Shown here piece by piece: positions 34,287 to 42,649 of a stretch of DNA of 64,000 bases; within the stretch, counting starts at the first letter, position 1; the number at the start of each line of letters is the position of its first letter. Source of the stretch: an uncultured Desulfovibrio sp. (GTDB lineage Bacteria; Desulfobacterota; Desulfovibrionia; Desulfovibrionales; Desulfovibrionaceae). The stretch is from NCBI RefSeq assembly GCF_902477725.1, contig NZ_CABSIF010000018.1, positions 1 to 64,000 of the forward strand. Direction: 5' to 3'. The notes beneath the pieces are model-generated. The model was given only the letters and a program-made list of their open reading frames with translations. It ran no database searches and was not told the DNA's origin. The position numbers were made by a program, and so were the translations under genes.

Positions 34287-34756
34287 GACTGATTCCGCTT
34301 TGTTATCCGCTGGCGCACCGCGCCTGGCTGTGCCGATGGCGGCAGCAACCGCACATCATCACACCTTGCAAAAAAACGATGCCCACCGGCGCTCACCACC
34401 ACATACCACAGCCCGTCGTCCGCCCTGATCGGAGAGCTATAAGTCCATCCGCTTAACTGCTTTGGTTCATCCCCCTGCCATATTGTCACACTCACACGGG
34501 CGTCGTTAGGTAAATTGGGGCATACGGTGTCTTGTGCAGGCGAAGCGCACATGAGATTGGCCAACAATGTGCCTAAGCCCGCCCGGTCAACAAACAGAGG
34601 GTTTCCGTCATGCCCATTGCGCCAGATCCTGTTTACACGCACGCGGTAGTGCCCCTCTTGCCCGCCGTAAATGGTGGCAGGAGAAAGCTGCACGCGCAGG
34701 GCGCTGCCGTTTACCTTAAGCAGGCAGGATGCGGTGATTTTGCGATTATCATTCAT
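34274..34756 (-). CDS. Hypothetical phage early protein
   Basis: A beta-rich protein of 160 residues with scattered Trp and Cys residues and a basic C-terminus. It overlaps the gp16-like gene by 13 bases. No family recognised. Confidence 0.5.
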   Translation of the reverse strand: MNDNRKITASCLLKVNGSALRVQLSPATIYGGQEGHYRVRVNRIWRNGHDGNPLFVDRAGLGTLLANLMCASPAQDTVCPNLPNDARVSVTIWQGDEPKQLSGWTYSSPIRADDGLWYVVVSAGGHRFFARCDDVRLLPPSAQPGAVRQRITKRNQSCRS

Positions 34757-34869
34757 AATATCTTGTACGTTTAATAGGTTATGGTTTATTGCAGTCCCCT
34801 CAAAAAGAAGGTAATATTTATAAAATTTAACTAATCTATTTCAATCATCCTTTCTAAAAGGCAATAACA

Positions 34870-35460
34870 ATGTCGATATCTACCGAAAATACCAGTCAAG
34901 ACTCTAATGATTTAAAAAATCATGATAGAATACAAAACAACATAGAAAATAACATTAAAATGATTTTAGAAACTGCACGAATAGAATATAAAAGTGTGTC
35001 TTATGATGCATGGGCAACGCAAAGCTCTAACGTTAGAAATTCAATATGGGTTTCATTTCTCATAGTAAGTGCTGAAATTGCACTTATGTTCAATATTTTT
35101 AGTATTGATGATTTTATTGATATATATAAGTGCGTTATTGTTGATTTATTTATTTCACTCATTGTAAGCTTTATATCATTTATACTTGCAATCGACAGCA
35201 TGCGAATTAGAGTTGATTCTGCGCGCCCTATCTTCGGCACTTATCCTGAATTTGCAGAAAAAGCTAAAAATGATATTAAATCTTTTGAAACTATTTCTCG
35301 TACAATGCATGGATTTGAAAACTGTATAAAAATAGAACTTGAGAGAGTAAATTTTTTGGGAAAGAGAATGAAAATATTGTCTTTGATGAATGTTATATCT
35401 TCATGCATTGGCGGATTAGCCTTTTTAAATTATTTTTTTATAAAAACTAATTTCTTATAG
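34870..35460 (+). CDS. AT-rich membrane protein, plus-strand cargo gene
   Basis: A 196-residue protein with a charged N-terminal helix (1-50), two membrane segments (about 58-78 and 88-108), a second soluble helical part and one more hydrophobic segment near 170-190. It is read against the phage operon, is much more AT-rich than its surroundings and is followed 25 bases later by a small gene on the same strand. Such genes are often lysogenic-conversion or defence genes. No family recognised. Confidence 0.6.
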   Translation: MSISTENTSQDSNDLKNHDRIQNNIENNIKMILETARIEYKSVSYDAWATQSSNVRNSIWVSFLIVSAEIALMFNIFSIDDFIDIYKCVIVDLFISLIVSFISFILAIDSMRIRVDSARPIFGTYPEFAEKAKNDIKSFETISRTMHGFENCIKIELERVNFLGKRMKILSLMNVISSCIGGLAFLNYFFIKTNFL

Positions 35461-35485
35461 TATTATAAAAAAGGGGGTGATCAAC

Positions 35486-35623
35486 ATGGCTGAGGACAAA
35501 ACAACGGAAGAAACAGACTCGACTACTACTGAAAAAGAGCAAACGGGTAATCAGGACAGATGGCCTCCCCAGGAAAGATTCTCCAAAAGCGACGACAAAA
35601 AAGGGACAACAAGAAAAGGCTGA
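35486..35623 (+). CDS. Small charged protein following the membrane protein
   Basis: A 45-residue frame with a good ribosome-binding site (AAGGGGG 8 bases before ATG). It is rich in Thr, Glu, Asp and Lys and lacks hydrophobic segments. Placed in the same plus-strand unit as the membrane protein and followed by a hairpin. Function unknown. Confidence 0.45.
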   Translation: MAEDKTTEETDSTTTEKEQTGNQDRWPPQERFSKSDDKKGTTRKG

Positions 35624-35633
35624 CAATCTGCAA

Positions 35634-35662
35634 CGTGACCATCTGGCGGGTAGATGGTCACG
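35634..35662 (+). terminator. Hairpin ending the plus-strand cargo unit
   Basis: CGTGACCATCT pairs perfectly with AGATGGTCACG around a 7-base loop, 11 bases after the small gene. No T-run follows, so it may only be a weak terminator. Confidence 0.5.
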
Positions 35663-35709
35663 TTGCCAACTAAAGGCCATTCAGTGCGCCTCAACTAGGC
35701 GGTTTTGCA

Positions 35710-35982
35710 CTAGTTGAACGATTCCTTAAAATCCTTGCTCAAATTCACGGTCAGCGCCTTTTTGGCCGGGATATTCAACGGCTCCCCGGTCTTCGGGTTG
35801 CGTCCCTTGCGGGCGGCGCGCTTCTTGATCACCAGTTTGCCAACGCCGGGCAGGGGCACCTCGCCACCGCCCAGCAATTCCGCCGCTGCGATGTCGCCAA
35901 AGCGTTCAAGGTATTCCTGGGCCTGGTTGGCGGGCAGTTGGGTGGCTTCCTGAAACGTCTTCACAAGTTCGGCTCTGGTCAT
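35710..35982 (-). CDS. HU-family DNA-binding protein
   Basis: A 90-residue HU/IHF protein starting at the ATG at 35982 behind CGGAGAT. The beta-arm region has R-K-G-R-N-P-K-T-G-E near 62-71 and the G-V-G-K-L segment before it. It bends DNA, possibly in the transposition complex, as HU does for Mu. Phage-encoded rather than host, since it lies in the early operon. Confidence 0.88.
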   Translation of the reverse strand: MTRAELVKTFQEATQLPANQAQEYLERFGDIAAAELLGGGEVPLPGVGKLVIKKRAARKGRNPKTGEPLNIPAKKALTVNLSKDFKESFN

Positions 35983-36011
35983 AGCTTTATCTCCGTGTGG
36001 TCGGTTTATGT

Positions 36012-36311
36012 TTAATGGGTAGTCTGGCTGGCCCGTTCTGTGCGGCAATCGGGGCAGTCGCATTTGGTCATTTGTTTGGAAATTTTTTGCGAAAATTTCA
36101 GAGTCTCCACACACAACCGCCCTAAATCGCCGACACTAAGTTCTCCACCCGCGCTATGCCCGATCATGAGACCGTTGGACTTGTTAATGGAAAATGTGAG
36201 TGCATAGCCCTTGGCCCCCTTCAACTGATCGCGCAGTGTCTCAATGATTTTTTCGACAGCATCGTCTCGTCCCTCGCATGCAATGGTTATGCTTTTGGTT
36301 CCCGTTGTCAT
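36012..36311 (-). CDS. Hypothetical early protein with Cys-rich end
   Basis: A 99-residue protein starting at 36311, where AGGAGG is well placed. The C-terminus contains C-D-C-P-D-C, possibly a metal site. Between HU and Gam in the early operon. No family recognised. Confidence 0.5.
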   Translation of the reverse strand: MTTGTKSITIACEGRDDAVEKIIETLRDQLKGAKGYALTFSINKSNGLMIGHSAGGELSVGDLGRLCVETLKFSQKISKQMTKCDCPDCRTERASQTTH

Positions 36312-36327
36312 AAAATCCTCCTGATGT

Positions 36328-36837
36328 TTACGCATCCGCAGGGATGGAGTCCTTCTTGATTTCGATAAAAAAGGCGTTCGCTTGTTGCCGTCGTAAACCC
36401 ACAATCTCCAGGCGTTCATCCGGCCAGCCGAGGGCCGCTTCCTTGTTGATTTCTTCTTTCACGCGGATGCCGTCGGCAAAATCATACTGATGCAGACGGG
36501 CCAGAGTCATCTCCGGGGTTATCCCGCTCATCTGCACAACCTTGGTGCTGGCCCGAAAGCCGATGATGCCGAATCCAAGATCAAGACTCTTGCTCTTGCC
36601 GAACAGTTCCTGCTTGTTGAGTTTGGCAAAAACGGCCACAGCATCAGAAAGTTCTTTCCTTCGGGCCAGCAGCGGGGTGGAAAGCTGACTGGCCTGGCTC
36701 TTTGCAAGGTCTATGCGCGCTCGCATTTCAGATTCAATGCCGGAGAGATTGCGATCCAGAGCGGCCATTTCCGCCAGTGCCGCTTCCGCTTGGGCGCGGT
36801 CGGCAACAATGTGAGGATCAGGCTTGATACGGGCCAC
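36328..36837 (-). CDS. gam: Gam, host-nuclease inhibitor
   Basis: A protein of 169 residues with a long N-terminal coiled coil (about 15-75) and a C-terminal part with L-G-F-G-I-I-G-F-R and E-I-N-K-E-A. Mu Gam is a Ku-like protein that binds DNA ends and blocks RecBCD. Position between HU and small early genes fits. Confidence 0.9.
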   Translation of the reverse strand: MARIKPDPHIVADRAQAEAALAEMAALDRNLSGIESEMRARIDLAKSQASQLSTPLLARRKELSDAVAVFAKLNKQELFGKSKSLDLGFGIIGFRASTKVVQMSGITPEMTLARLHQYDFADGIRVKEEINKEAALGWPDERLEIVGLRRQQANAFFIEIKKDSIPADA

Positions 36838-37038
36838 TTACGCACCCTCCTTGGCGGCCTTGCCACTTTTTTTGTTGCTGGTTGCGGCCTCGCCCTGGGT
36901 TTCCAGTGCCTCGGCCTCGTTTGCCAACGCCGCCAGTTCGTCACGCACCGCAGACAGTTTGCGCCAGTCATCGGGGTTGACGCGTCCGGCCATTTCACCC
37001 AGGGCAATGCCCACGGAACGTATTTTTTCATGCAGCAT
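36838..37038 (-). CDS. Small early protein (M-L-H-E-K type)
   Basis: A helical protein of 66 residues starting at 37038 after GGAGGAC. Its N-terminus (M-L-H-E-K-I-R-S-V-G) resembles that of the next gene (M-L-H-K-Q-I-S-R-V-A), suggesting an old duplication. Function unknown. Confidence 0.5.
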   Translation of the reverse strand: MLHEKIRSVGIALGEMAGRVNPDDWRKLSAVRDELAALANEAEALETQGEAATSNKKSGKAAKEGA

Positions 37039-37219
37039 GGGTGTCCTCCTCCTGCTGGTTTTGGTTGCAAGGGGTAAAGTGGGCTTCCAGGCACTCCACA
37101 TCCTCAGAGATCGCGCGGAGGTTGCGCACAGACATTGCCAGCAGTTGCTGGTCGGATGTTGTTCCGGCGCATATGTTGTCCAGCTTATCCGCTACACGGC
37201 TGATCTGTTTATGCAGCAT
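37028..37219 (-). CDS. Small early protein, likely paralogue of its neighbour
   Basis: A 63-residue helical protein starting at 37219 behind GGAG and overlapping both neighbours by about 11 bases. See the preceding entry for the shared N-terminal motif. Function unknown. Confidence 0.5.
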   Translation of the reverse strand: MLHKQISRVADKLDNICAGTTSDQQLLAMSVRNLRAISEDVECLEAHFTPCNQNQQEEDTHAA

Positions 37220-37598
37220 GGTCGTGCTCCTTTGCCGCCCAGTGGCGGCAGCCTCCCCGGCAGGCTCTGTAAACGGCAACGGCCAGGGGGTTGATACTTG
37301 TAAACGGTGTTTGTTGTTGGGAGTGACATTGCTCGGCGCTGATCAGGCCCAACACCGGGCAGGATATAATGGGCGTCATGAGCATTTCACGCACGCGCGC
37401 CTCGGCTTTGGCGTATGTGGCGTGGTGCCGCTTGCGGATAACCAGGCTCACCAGCGCCGGGGACATCTTGATTTTTCTGGCGGTCTGATTAAGCCCGCCA
37501 GTGTCGCAGGCCTCGGCCAAACGCTGCACCCAATCAGGCACCTCGCCCCAGGCGTCGCGGGCTTTGTCTGCATTGGTGGGCTTGGCTACGGCAGTCAT
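37209..37598 (-). CDS. Cro-like regulator with Cys-containing tail
   Basis: A protein of 129 residues. Residues 20-75 form a helix-turn-helix (G-L-N-Q-T-A-R-K-I-K-M-S-P-A-L-V). The C-terminal part has four Cys (C-P-V-L-G, C-H, and C-R-G-G-C) that may bind zinc. It lies after MuB in the early operon and is probably a regulator. Confidence 0.55.
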   Translation of the reverse strand: MTAVAKPTNADKARDAWGEVPDWVQRLAEACDTGGLNQTARKIKMSPALVSLVIRKRHHATYAKAEARVREMLMTPIISCPVLGLISAEQCHSQQQTPFTSINPLAVAVYRACRGGCRHWAAKEHDHAA

Positions 37599-38233
37599 GA
37601 TGCGGCCCCTCGGACGTCTGCAGCATCGGCGGCGTCCAGGGCTGTCTGGATGTCATCCCCAACAACAATCTTGCCCAGGTTGCAGTCGTACAGTTGCTTG
37701 ACGCGCAGTATCTGCGGGGCCTTTGCCCCGGAGTCGTACACAAACCGATACCGGACAACATCATTGCCAGACCGCGTCATACTGATCAGATACCTTCCAC
37801 GCGCCAGCCACTGGCAGTATACGGCTGCGGCACTGGGGGCTATGGCGTCATCTGGCAAAGAGGCATGCACAACCAGATCCTGCACGCTGAACGTGCGCAG
37901 CACCTTCATGGCCCGCCACATACGCTCCTGCGCAGTATCCGGCAGCATGGAGCCGTCTTTGCGCACGCGAGGGGCATCCACGCCCAGGTCGCGCAGCAGG
38001 GTGTAGGTAGCCGCAGCAAAGCGTGCTGGCTTGTCCTTGCCCAAGATGCCCGCCCGCACCAGGCTGCCAAGGTAATCGTCCATGCGGTACGCATGACGGT
38101 CTACGCCTGCTGCGTGTGCCAAATCTGACACACTAAAGGTGTGCAGCTCGCGCATGGCTGCCCACAGTTTTTCCCGCGTGGTCAGCACACCCACAAGAGC
38201 GAGGCGAGGTTTTGCCGTTTTGCGGGTTGCCAT
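37595..38233 (-). CDS. Early phage protein with repeated winged-helix-like domain
   Basis: A protein of 212 residues. Two similar segments, L-W-A-A-M-R-E-L-H-T-F-S-V-S-D-L near 24 and M-W-R-A-M-K-V-L-R-T-F-S-V-Q-D-L near 104, look like duplicated DNA-binding wings. The function is unknown. It follows MuB by 3 bases and overlaps the Cro-like gene by 4. Confidence 0.6.
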   Translation of the reverse strand: MATRKTAKPRLALVGVLTTREKLWAAMRELHTFSVSDLAHAAGVDRHAYRMDDYLGSLVRAGILGKDKPARFAAATYTLLRDLGVDAPRVRKDGSMLPDTAQERMWRAMKVLRTFSVQDLVVHASLPDDAIAPSAAAVYCQWLARGRYLISMTRSGNDVVRYRFVYDSGAKAPQILRVKQLYDCNLGKIVVGDDIQTALDAADAADVRGAAS

Positions 38234-38235
38234 AG

Positions 38236-38979
38236 CTAACGGCCTTCCCTCACCGGAGCCTCGCCGGTGTACAGGGGGCGTTTACCCCATGTGGTCAAGT
38301 CCATGGACTTTTTGCCAAGCTCAAGACCCGCCTGCTGCACGCGTTCAAGGTTGACGCAGATGCGGCGGGCCACGCCCTTGCTTTGCGCGTGGATATGTTC
38401 CAGCAGATCATCACCCACGCTCACCTTGGCGCAGTAGAGATCGCGCAGGGCGCGGGCATCATCCAGATCAGCATACTGAGCGGGCACCCATTCCAGTACA
38501 CGGTTGTGGATGCGCTCCCAGCGGGCAAGGTTTGATGGCAGATGCTCTTCGCCGATCAGGAGAATGGCCGCGCCGCTGCCTTCGTAAATATCGCGCACAA
38601 CTTCGATAATGCCCTTGGCCACCAGATGGTCGCATTCGTCCACGATGAGCGGGCGGCGACTGGCCGCAAGCTGTGCCGTGACCTGTTCTTCCATTTCATA
38701 GATGGTCTTGGCCGGGTCCACGCCCATGCTCTTGAGGATGGACTGATACACGGCCTTGCGCGTCCAGCTTGATTTGGCCTGCACGTAGTAGGCTCGCAGC
38801 TGTACGGTGGCTATGGTCGCCGCTGTGCTCTTGCCCAGGCCTGAGGGGCCGTACAGCACCACAATGCCGGGCAGGTGCGAGGGGCGGTTGATGGCCCCAG
38901 TAAGCGCGCCAAAGGTAAGCCCAACGTTGGCAAGCGGTGCCTTGCCGGGCAGGTTGACGGTTGCGGTTGCTTCCTGCAT
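38236..38979 (-). CDS. MuB-like transposition ATPase
   Basis: A 247-residue AAA+ ATPase with Walker A G-P-S-G-L-G-K-S (about 47-54) and Walker B L-I-V-D-E-C-D (about 110-116). It is shorter than Mu B (312 residues). In Mu it coats target DNA, stimulates MuA and gives target immunity. AGGAAGG precedes its ATG, and it follows the MuA gene. Confidence 0.88.
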   Translation of the reverse strand: MQEATATVNLPGKAPLANVGLTFGALTGAINRPSHLPGIVVLYGPSGLGKSTAATIATVQLRAYYVQAKSSWTRKAVYQSILKSMGVDPAKTIYEMEEQVTAQLAASRRPLIVDECDHLVAKGIIEVVRDIYEGSGAAILLIGEEHLPSNLARWERIHNRVLEWVPAQYADLDDARALRDLYCAKVSVGDDLLEHIHAQSKGVARRICVNLERVQQAGLELGKKSMDLTTWGKRPLYTGEAPVREGR

Positions 38980-39040
38980 AATTTACCTTCCTCTTTGATA
39001 TGGGGCGTGTTCGGTGGTACGGCGCGCCCCGTTTTTGTTG

Positions 39041-41179
39041 CTATCCGTTGGCGGCAATGGGCTGCATCTGCTCAAGCATGGCAAAGCCCGTATAAGTATT
39101 GCTGCCTGCGAAAATTTTCGCCCATTCGGCTTGCTCCTGGGGTACCGTGTCCCCACGTTCCAGTGCTGCCTGTAAACGGCGGCACAGTTTGTATTGGGCC
39201 TTGGGGCTTTCAGGCAACCAGCGCTCTTCCTGGGCGCTCTGCTGCGCCACTGCCAGGGCACGGGCTGCGGCCACTTCGGCCTCATGCGCACGGGGGGGCA
39301 CACCTTCGCGCAGGCGCGCTGCGCGTGCTGCACTGTCCAGCATGGGCGTGGTGTGCGTGGTTTCCGTGTGCGCGGCAGGCGCGGCTGCCGCGACGATTTC
39401 TGCGGCGCGGGCCTTGTGCATGTCCATGATGCGCTGCCCAGCATTTGCCGCGTCCACGTTGCGGGCGGCTTCGCGCATTTCTTTGGCTGCGGCGCTGACG
39501 GCGGATTTTTGCGTGCGCCGCTTGGCCAGGGCCATCTCGCGCCGTTTGTCGCTCTCCAGCCCGTGCATAAGCACCGCCTCGCAAATGTATTTTCCGCGCT
39601 CGTCAAATATGTAGGCGTGCTCGGCATCCGCCGTGTTCACGCGCACTTGCACCTGCTGGCCAACGTAGGGGCCAAGGGCCGCGTTGTCATAGTGCCCGTT
39701 CGCGGCGCGGATGCCTTTTTTGCCCACCGGACGCCAGCCGCCCTTGGTGGCCAGCGGCGTCAGCAGCACGTCCAGAGCGCGTACATCTTCAATACGGGCA
39801 ATCTCCCCGGTGTATTCCTGCCGCATCTGCCAGGGCGTTTTACCTTTCAACCCGCTGTGGGCGCGGTGCGCGTAAACGCTCTTGCACCAGTCGTCGCAAA
39901 ATTCCTGCAAGGCTTCGGGGCTTATGGCCATGCTAAGTTCCTGTGGCTCTTTGCGGTCCATCAGGCGCTTTGCAAACGTTTCCCGCTCGCGGATTTCTTG
40001 CCGGGTTGCCACGTTATGGCCCACATAGCAGGGGCACAGGGTCAGCAAATGGTGCGAAAAGCTGCGGAACACACGTTCAATGGCAGGTTTGAGGTCTGGC
40101 CGAAACGGCGGCAGGATGGTGGGCATAATGCCAAGGTCCAAAAACAGTCCTTGGGCCTCAGTGCCCACAAATTCTTTGCCGTTGTCGGTAACAACTTCCT
40201 CGGCTATGCCCCAATCCAGCAAGGCACGGCGTGTCAGGTTGTTTACAGTCTGCCCCGTCGAGGTCTCTGCCACTTCCAGCAGCAGCTCACGGCTGTAAAC
40301 ATTGATCACACCCACGATGGCGTACCGTTTACCGTCGTTCAGCATGATGTCCGAGGGCGTGCCGTCATACTCCCACCGCTGATTGTACCGGGTGATCAAC
40401 TCGTACATGCTGCCGCAGGCCGCCATAAACTGGCCGCGCCATCTATCCGGCGCACGCATATACAGGGCAAGCTGTGGGTTCTGTTCCTTCCAGGCTGCAA
40501 GCCAGGCTTGCACGCGGCGCAATGAGGGCACACGTATGGCAGACTGTTCTCTGGCCAGGCGCTCGATGTCCTCGCGGATCAGCTCGGCGCTGATGGTGGG
40601 ATATTCGGCGATCAGTCCCAGTACCAGCTCACGCACCTGTGGTTGACTGTCTATGATGCCTGCGCCCTTGCGATGCTGCCCGAAGTTTCCCGCCAGCGAG
40701 GCCATGCCCTGATTCTGCGCGCGGCGCTCCCAGTTGATAAGGCTATTGCGGCAGAGGCTTGGCAGGGCCGCGCGCACGTCTGGCTCCACGGCTATTTCGC
40801 CCGCGTTATAGCGCACCACAAACTCGTCCAGAGCGCGGGTGCGGGCCATCTTACTGGCGGCTGTAAACACGCGTGCGGCCAGCACTATGGCGGCGCGCGC
40901 ATGGGCGCGGGTTTTGGCTGCGCCTTGCAGGGTGAGCGGGGAGACAGGAGACGCAGGGGTTGCTGGGGCGTTTACGGTGCTGCAAGCAGCTGGGCAGGCG
41001 CGCGCCGCAATGGCAAGGCGGGTGCGCTCAGGCATGGACGCCACGATCCAGCAGTTGCCGCCGCCGCGACCTTCGCGCGGAAGGGCTTGCCAGCCTTCGC
41101 GACGTGCGGACCGTGTTATCGACTGCACTGGGCGATCAAGAATATTTGCAATTTCTTGACTTGTGTATGCGTCCTTCAT
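39041..41179 (-). CDS. MuA-like DDE transposase
   Basis: A protein of 712 residues. An N-terminal DNA-binding part (1-50, Y-T-S-Q-E-I-A-N-I-L) resembles the MuA winged helix, and end-binding helices follow. The catalytic core holds Asp272 (W-E-Y-D-G-T-P), Asp332 (T-D-N-G-K-E-F) and Glu368 (K-P-A-I-E-R-V-F). A beta-barrel part and an Ala-rich C-terminal tail that probably meets MuB come after it. It cuts both prophage ends and joins them to target DNA. Confidence 0.93.
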   Translation of the reverse strand: MKDAYTSQEIANILDRPVQSITRSARREGWQALPREGRGGGNCWIVASMPERTRLAIAARACPAACSTVNAPATPASPVSPLTLQGAAKTRAHARAAIVLAARVFTAASKMARTRALDEFVVRYNAGEIAVEPDVRAALPSLCRNSLINWERRAQNQGMASLAGNFGQHRKGAGIIDSQPQVRELVLGLIAEYPTISAELIREDIERLAREQSAIRVPSLRRVQAWLAAWKEQNPQLALYMRAPDRWRGQFMAACGSMYELITRYNQRWEYDGTPSDIMLNDGKRYAIVGVINVYSRELLLEVAETSTGQTVNNLTRRALLDWGIAEEVVTDNGKEFVGTEAQGLFLDLGIMPTILPPFRPDLKPAIERVFRSFSHHLLTLCPCYVGHNVATRQEIRERETFAKRLMDRKEPQELSMAISPEALQEFCDDWCKSVYAHRAHSGLKGKTPWQMRQEYTGEIARIEDVRALDVLLTPLATKGGWRPVGKKGIRAANGHYDNAALGPYVGQQVQVRVNTADAEHAYIFDERGKYICEAVLMHGLESDKRREMALAKRRTQKSAVSAAAKEMREAARNVDAANAGQRIMDMHKARAAEIVAAAAPAAHTETTHTTPMLDSAARAARLREGVPPRAHEAEVAAARALAVAQQSAQEERWLPESPKAQYKLCRRLQAALERGDTVPQEQAEWAKIFAGSNTYTGFAMLEQMQPIAANG

Positions 41180-41516
41180 GCCTTGTCTCCAAAATTTGTT
41201 TCCCCGGCCTTATGCCGCGTCCGGGGTGGCCGCGTCCCCCCATCTCAGGGTAAGGGGATTCGCCGTTGCACTGGCCGTTGCGACGCAGGAAGCTACGGAG
41301 AGCGTCCGCATCGCGCGCCTTACCTGACCTATGTCTAAAATCAGGGTCTACACGGGCGCGGTAGCCGTTGCCACGCAGTGGCTTACGGATAGCGACAGCC
41401 TGCTGCGGTAGTGTGAGGGCTCTGGCTCGCGTGGGGCGCTGTCCCTCTTCAATTGTTCCGGCTCCTCTGCTAGTCTCAGGGCTACCGTTCACTTCAACCA
41501 ACAAAAGGAGCCGGAA
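41180..41516. other. Non-coding region before MuA with imperfect repeats
   Basis: No gene fits. Two imperfect direct repeats, 41274-41310 and 41364-41400, share GCCGTTGC, ACGCAG, ACGGA and AGCG with about 27 of 37 bases the same. They may be binding sites (for example of a regulator or an enhancer). The promoters of MuA and of the plus-strand gene at 41517 should also be here. Confidence 0.4.
41456..41516 (+). promoter_or_regulatory. Hairpin hiding the ribosome-binding site of the Cas2-like gene
   Basis: TTCCGGCTCCT (41456-41466) pairs perfectly, 11 bases, with AGGAGCCGGAA (41506-41516), which contains the ribosome-binding site and ends at the ATG. Translation would depend on opening this stem. 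Confidence 0.6.
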
Positions 41517-41774
41517 ATGTTTCATCTTATCGCGTATGATCTTGAGAGTCGGAACTATGAAAATGTTGAAGCCATTATTGAAAGTCTTGGTGAAGCCCAC
41601 AGACTCCAGCTAAGTGTTTGGCTTCTTGAAACTAATCTTTCTTCCAGAGAAATACGCGACGCCATGGCCTCAGCTCTTTCTGAAGACGATTCCTTGTTTG
41701 TTTGCCCCGCCAAGGGGTGGGCCTCTCACGGCGTGCCCAATGACATTATTGAATGGTTGAAGGGCTCCAGCTAA
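41517..41774 (+). CDS. Cas2/SinR-like small protein, plus-strand cargo gene
   Basis: An 85-residue protein with the beta-alpha-beta pattern of the Cas2/SinR/GhoS fold: I-A-Y-D-L at the start, then S-V-W-L-L-E-T and I-R-D near the middle, and a final short strand. This fold includes metal-dependent or independent ribonucleases and toxin-related proteins. No CRISPR array or other cas gene is present. It is read against the early operon, behind a sequestering hairpin. Function unproven. Confidence 0.55.
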   Translation: MFHLIAYDLESRNYENVEAIIESLGEAHRLQLSVWLLETNLSSREIRDAMASALSEDDSLFVCPAKGWASHGVPNDIIEWLKGSS

Positions 41775-41962
41775 TTAGGGTCTTGGCGCTGGCAGTAGGC
41801 GGTCAGCAATCGGCCTAAATCACGGTGGAATTTTTTGACCGCCTCTTTGTCCCAGCCCCTTGTGAGAACAAAAACGCCCTGGGGCTCTTCAATCATGCGA
41901 CTGTATGCCTCGGTGCTGACGTCGTCCTCATCACGCAATGATGTGGTTTTCTGCTTTTCCAT
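41771..41962 (-). CDS. Hypothetical early phage protein
   Basis: A 63-residue protein starting at 41962, its ATG overlapping the stop of the regulator gene. Acidic N-terminus and helical end. It overlaps the plus-strand Cas2-like gene tail to tail by 4 bases. Function unknown. Confidence 0.45.
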   Translation of the reverse strand: MEKQKTTSLRDEDDVSTEAYSRMIEEPQGVFVLTRGWDKEAVKKFHRDLGRLLTAYCQRQDPN

Positions 41963-42219
41963 TACGCTGCCTCCTCTCCGCACTTGCGCGGGTCGCACAA
42001 AAACCGCTCAGCCAAGCCCCGATCCCGAAACCAGTTCAACACGCGGGGGCTGTGCAGGCTGCCGTTTATGGTGCGGTTGATTGTTACCGGGCTAACCCCC
42101 AGCTCTTCGGCCAGAGTCGTGCTGTCATAACCGCATTCGTCCAGCTTCTCGCGGAAGCGGTAGCGGTGTGTGCAGCGGCGTGCGCCCAGTGCGGCGCGTT
42201 GGCTCGGGGTCATGGCCAT
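41962..42219 (-). CDS. Small helix-turn-helix regulator (Ner-like position)
   Basis: An 85-residue protein with a clear helix-turn-helix, L-A-E-E-L-G-V-S-P-V-T-I-N-R (about 36-49). It lies in the early operon between the repressor and MuA, where Mu has Ner, but is not close to Ner in sequence. It could lower early or repressor transcription. Overlaps neighbours by one base. Confidence 0.6.
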   Translation of the reverse strand: MAMTPSQRAALGARRCTHRYRFREKLDECGYDSTTLAEELGVSPVTINRTINGSLHSPRVLNWFRDRGLAERFLCDPRKCGEEAA

Positions 42220-42638
42220 TACAAATCCTCCTCAATTCTCTTCAGGCGCTTTCGGCTGGCCTTGGCGTCTCGCACTGCTTTGCCGTAATCACGTAATAGG
42301 CGGTCTTCGTCAGTCATCAGGTCCACGCCCAGGCAGCGCGCCATAACCCGCAGGGGTTCGTTGTTGCCAGTTGCCTGGCAGTATGCGAGCAGCGCATGGA
42401 TGGATGGCGGATGGCTGTCGTCAGATGGCGATAACCACTTGTTCAAAGTCTCTTCACTGACAGCCCGCACGTTGCCGCTTGTCAGCTTGATGCCGCTGGA
42501 TCGAGCTATGACGTTCAGCTTGTCAGGCAATGCCTTGCGCCCCTCTCCCTCAGACGCAGCCGAACGCATGGCCGCCCGTATGGCAACCATTACACCCGCA
42601 AGGCGCGCAGATTCATCAAAGAGAGAGAGTTGGCGCAT
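42219..42638 (-). CDS. Phage early regulatory-like protein
   Basis: A protein of 139 residues. The middle, V-S-E-E-T-L-N-K-W-L-S-P then I-H-A-L-L-A-Y-C, resembles a helix-turn-helix of the CII/DUF-type phage regulators, and the C-terminus is a charged helix. Early-operon gene of unknown exact role. Confidence 0.5.
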   Translation of the reverse strand: MRQLSLFDESARLAGVMVAIRAAMRSAASEGEGRKALPDKLNVIARSSGIKLTSGNVRAVSEETLNKWLSPSDDSHPPSIHALLAYCQATGNNEPLRVMARCLGVDLMTDEDRLLRDYGKAVRDAKASRKRLKRIEEDL

Positions 42639-42649
42639 GATCTTGGCCT

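Noticed and set aside
41517..41774. True CRISPR Cas2
   Set aside because: No CRISPR array and no cas1 in the window; only the fold-type resemblance is claimed.
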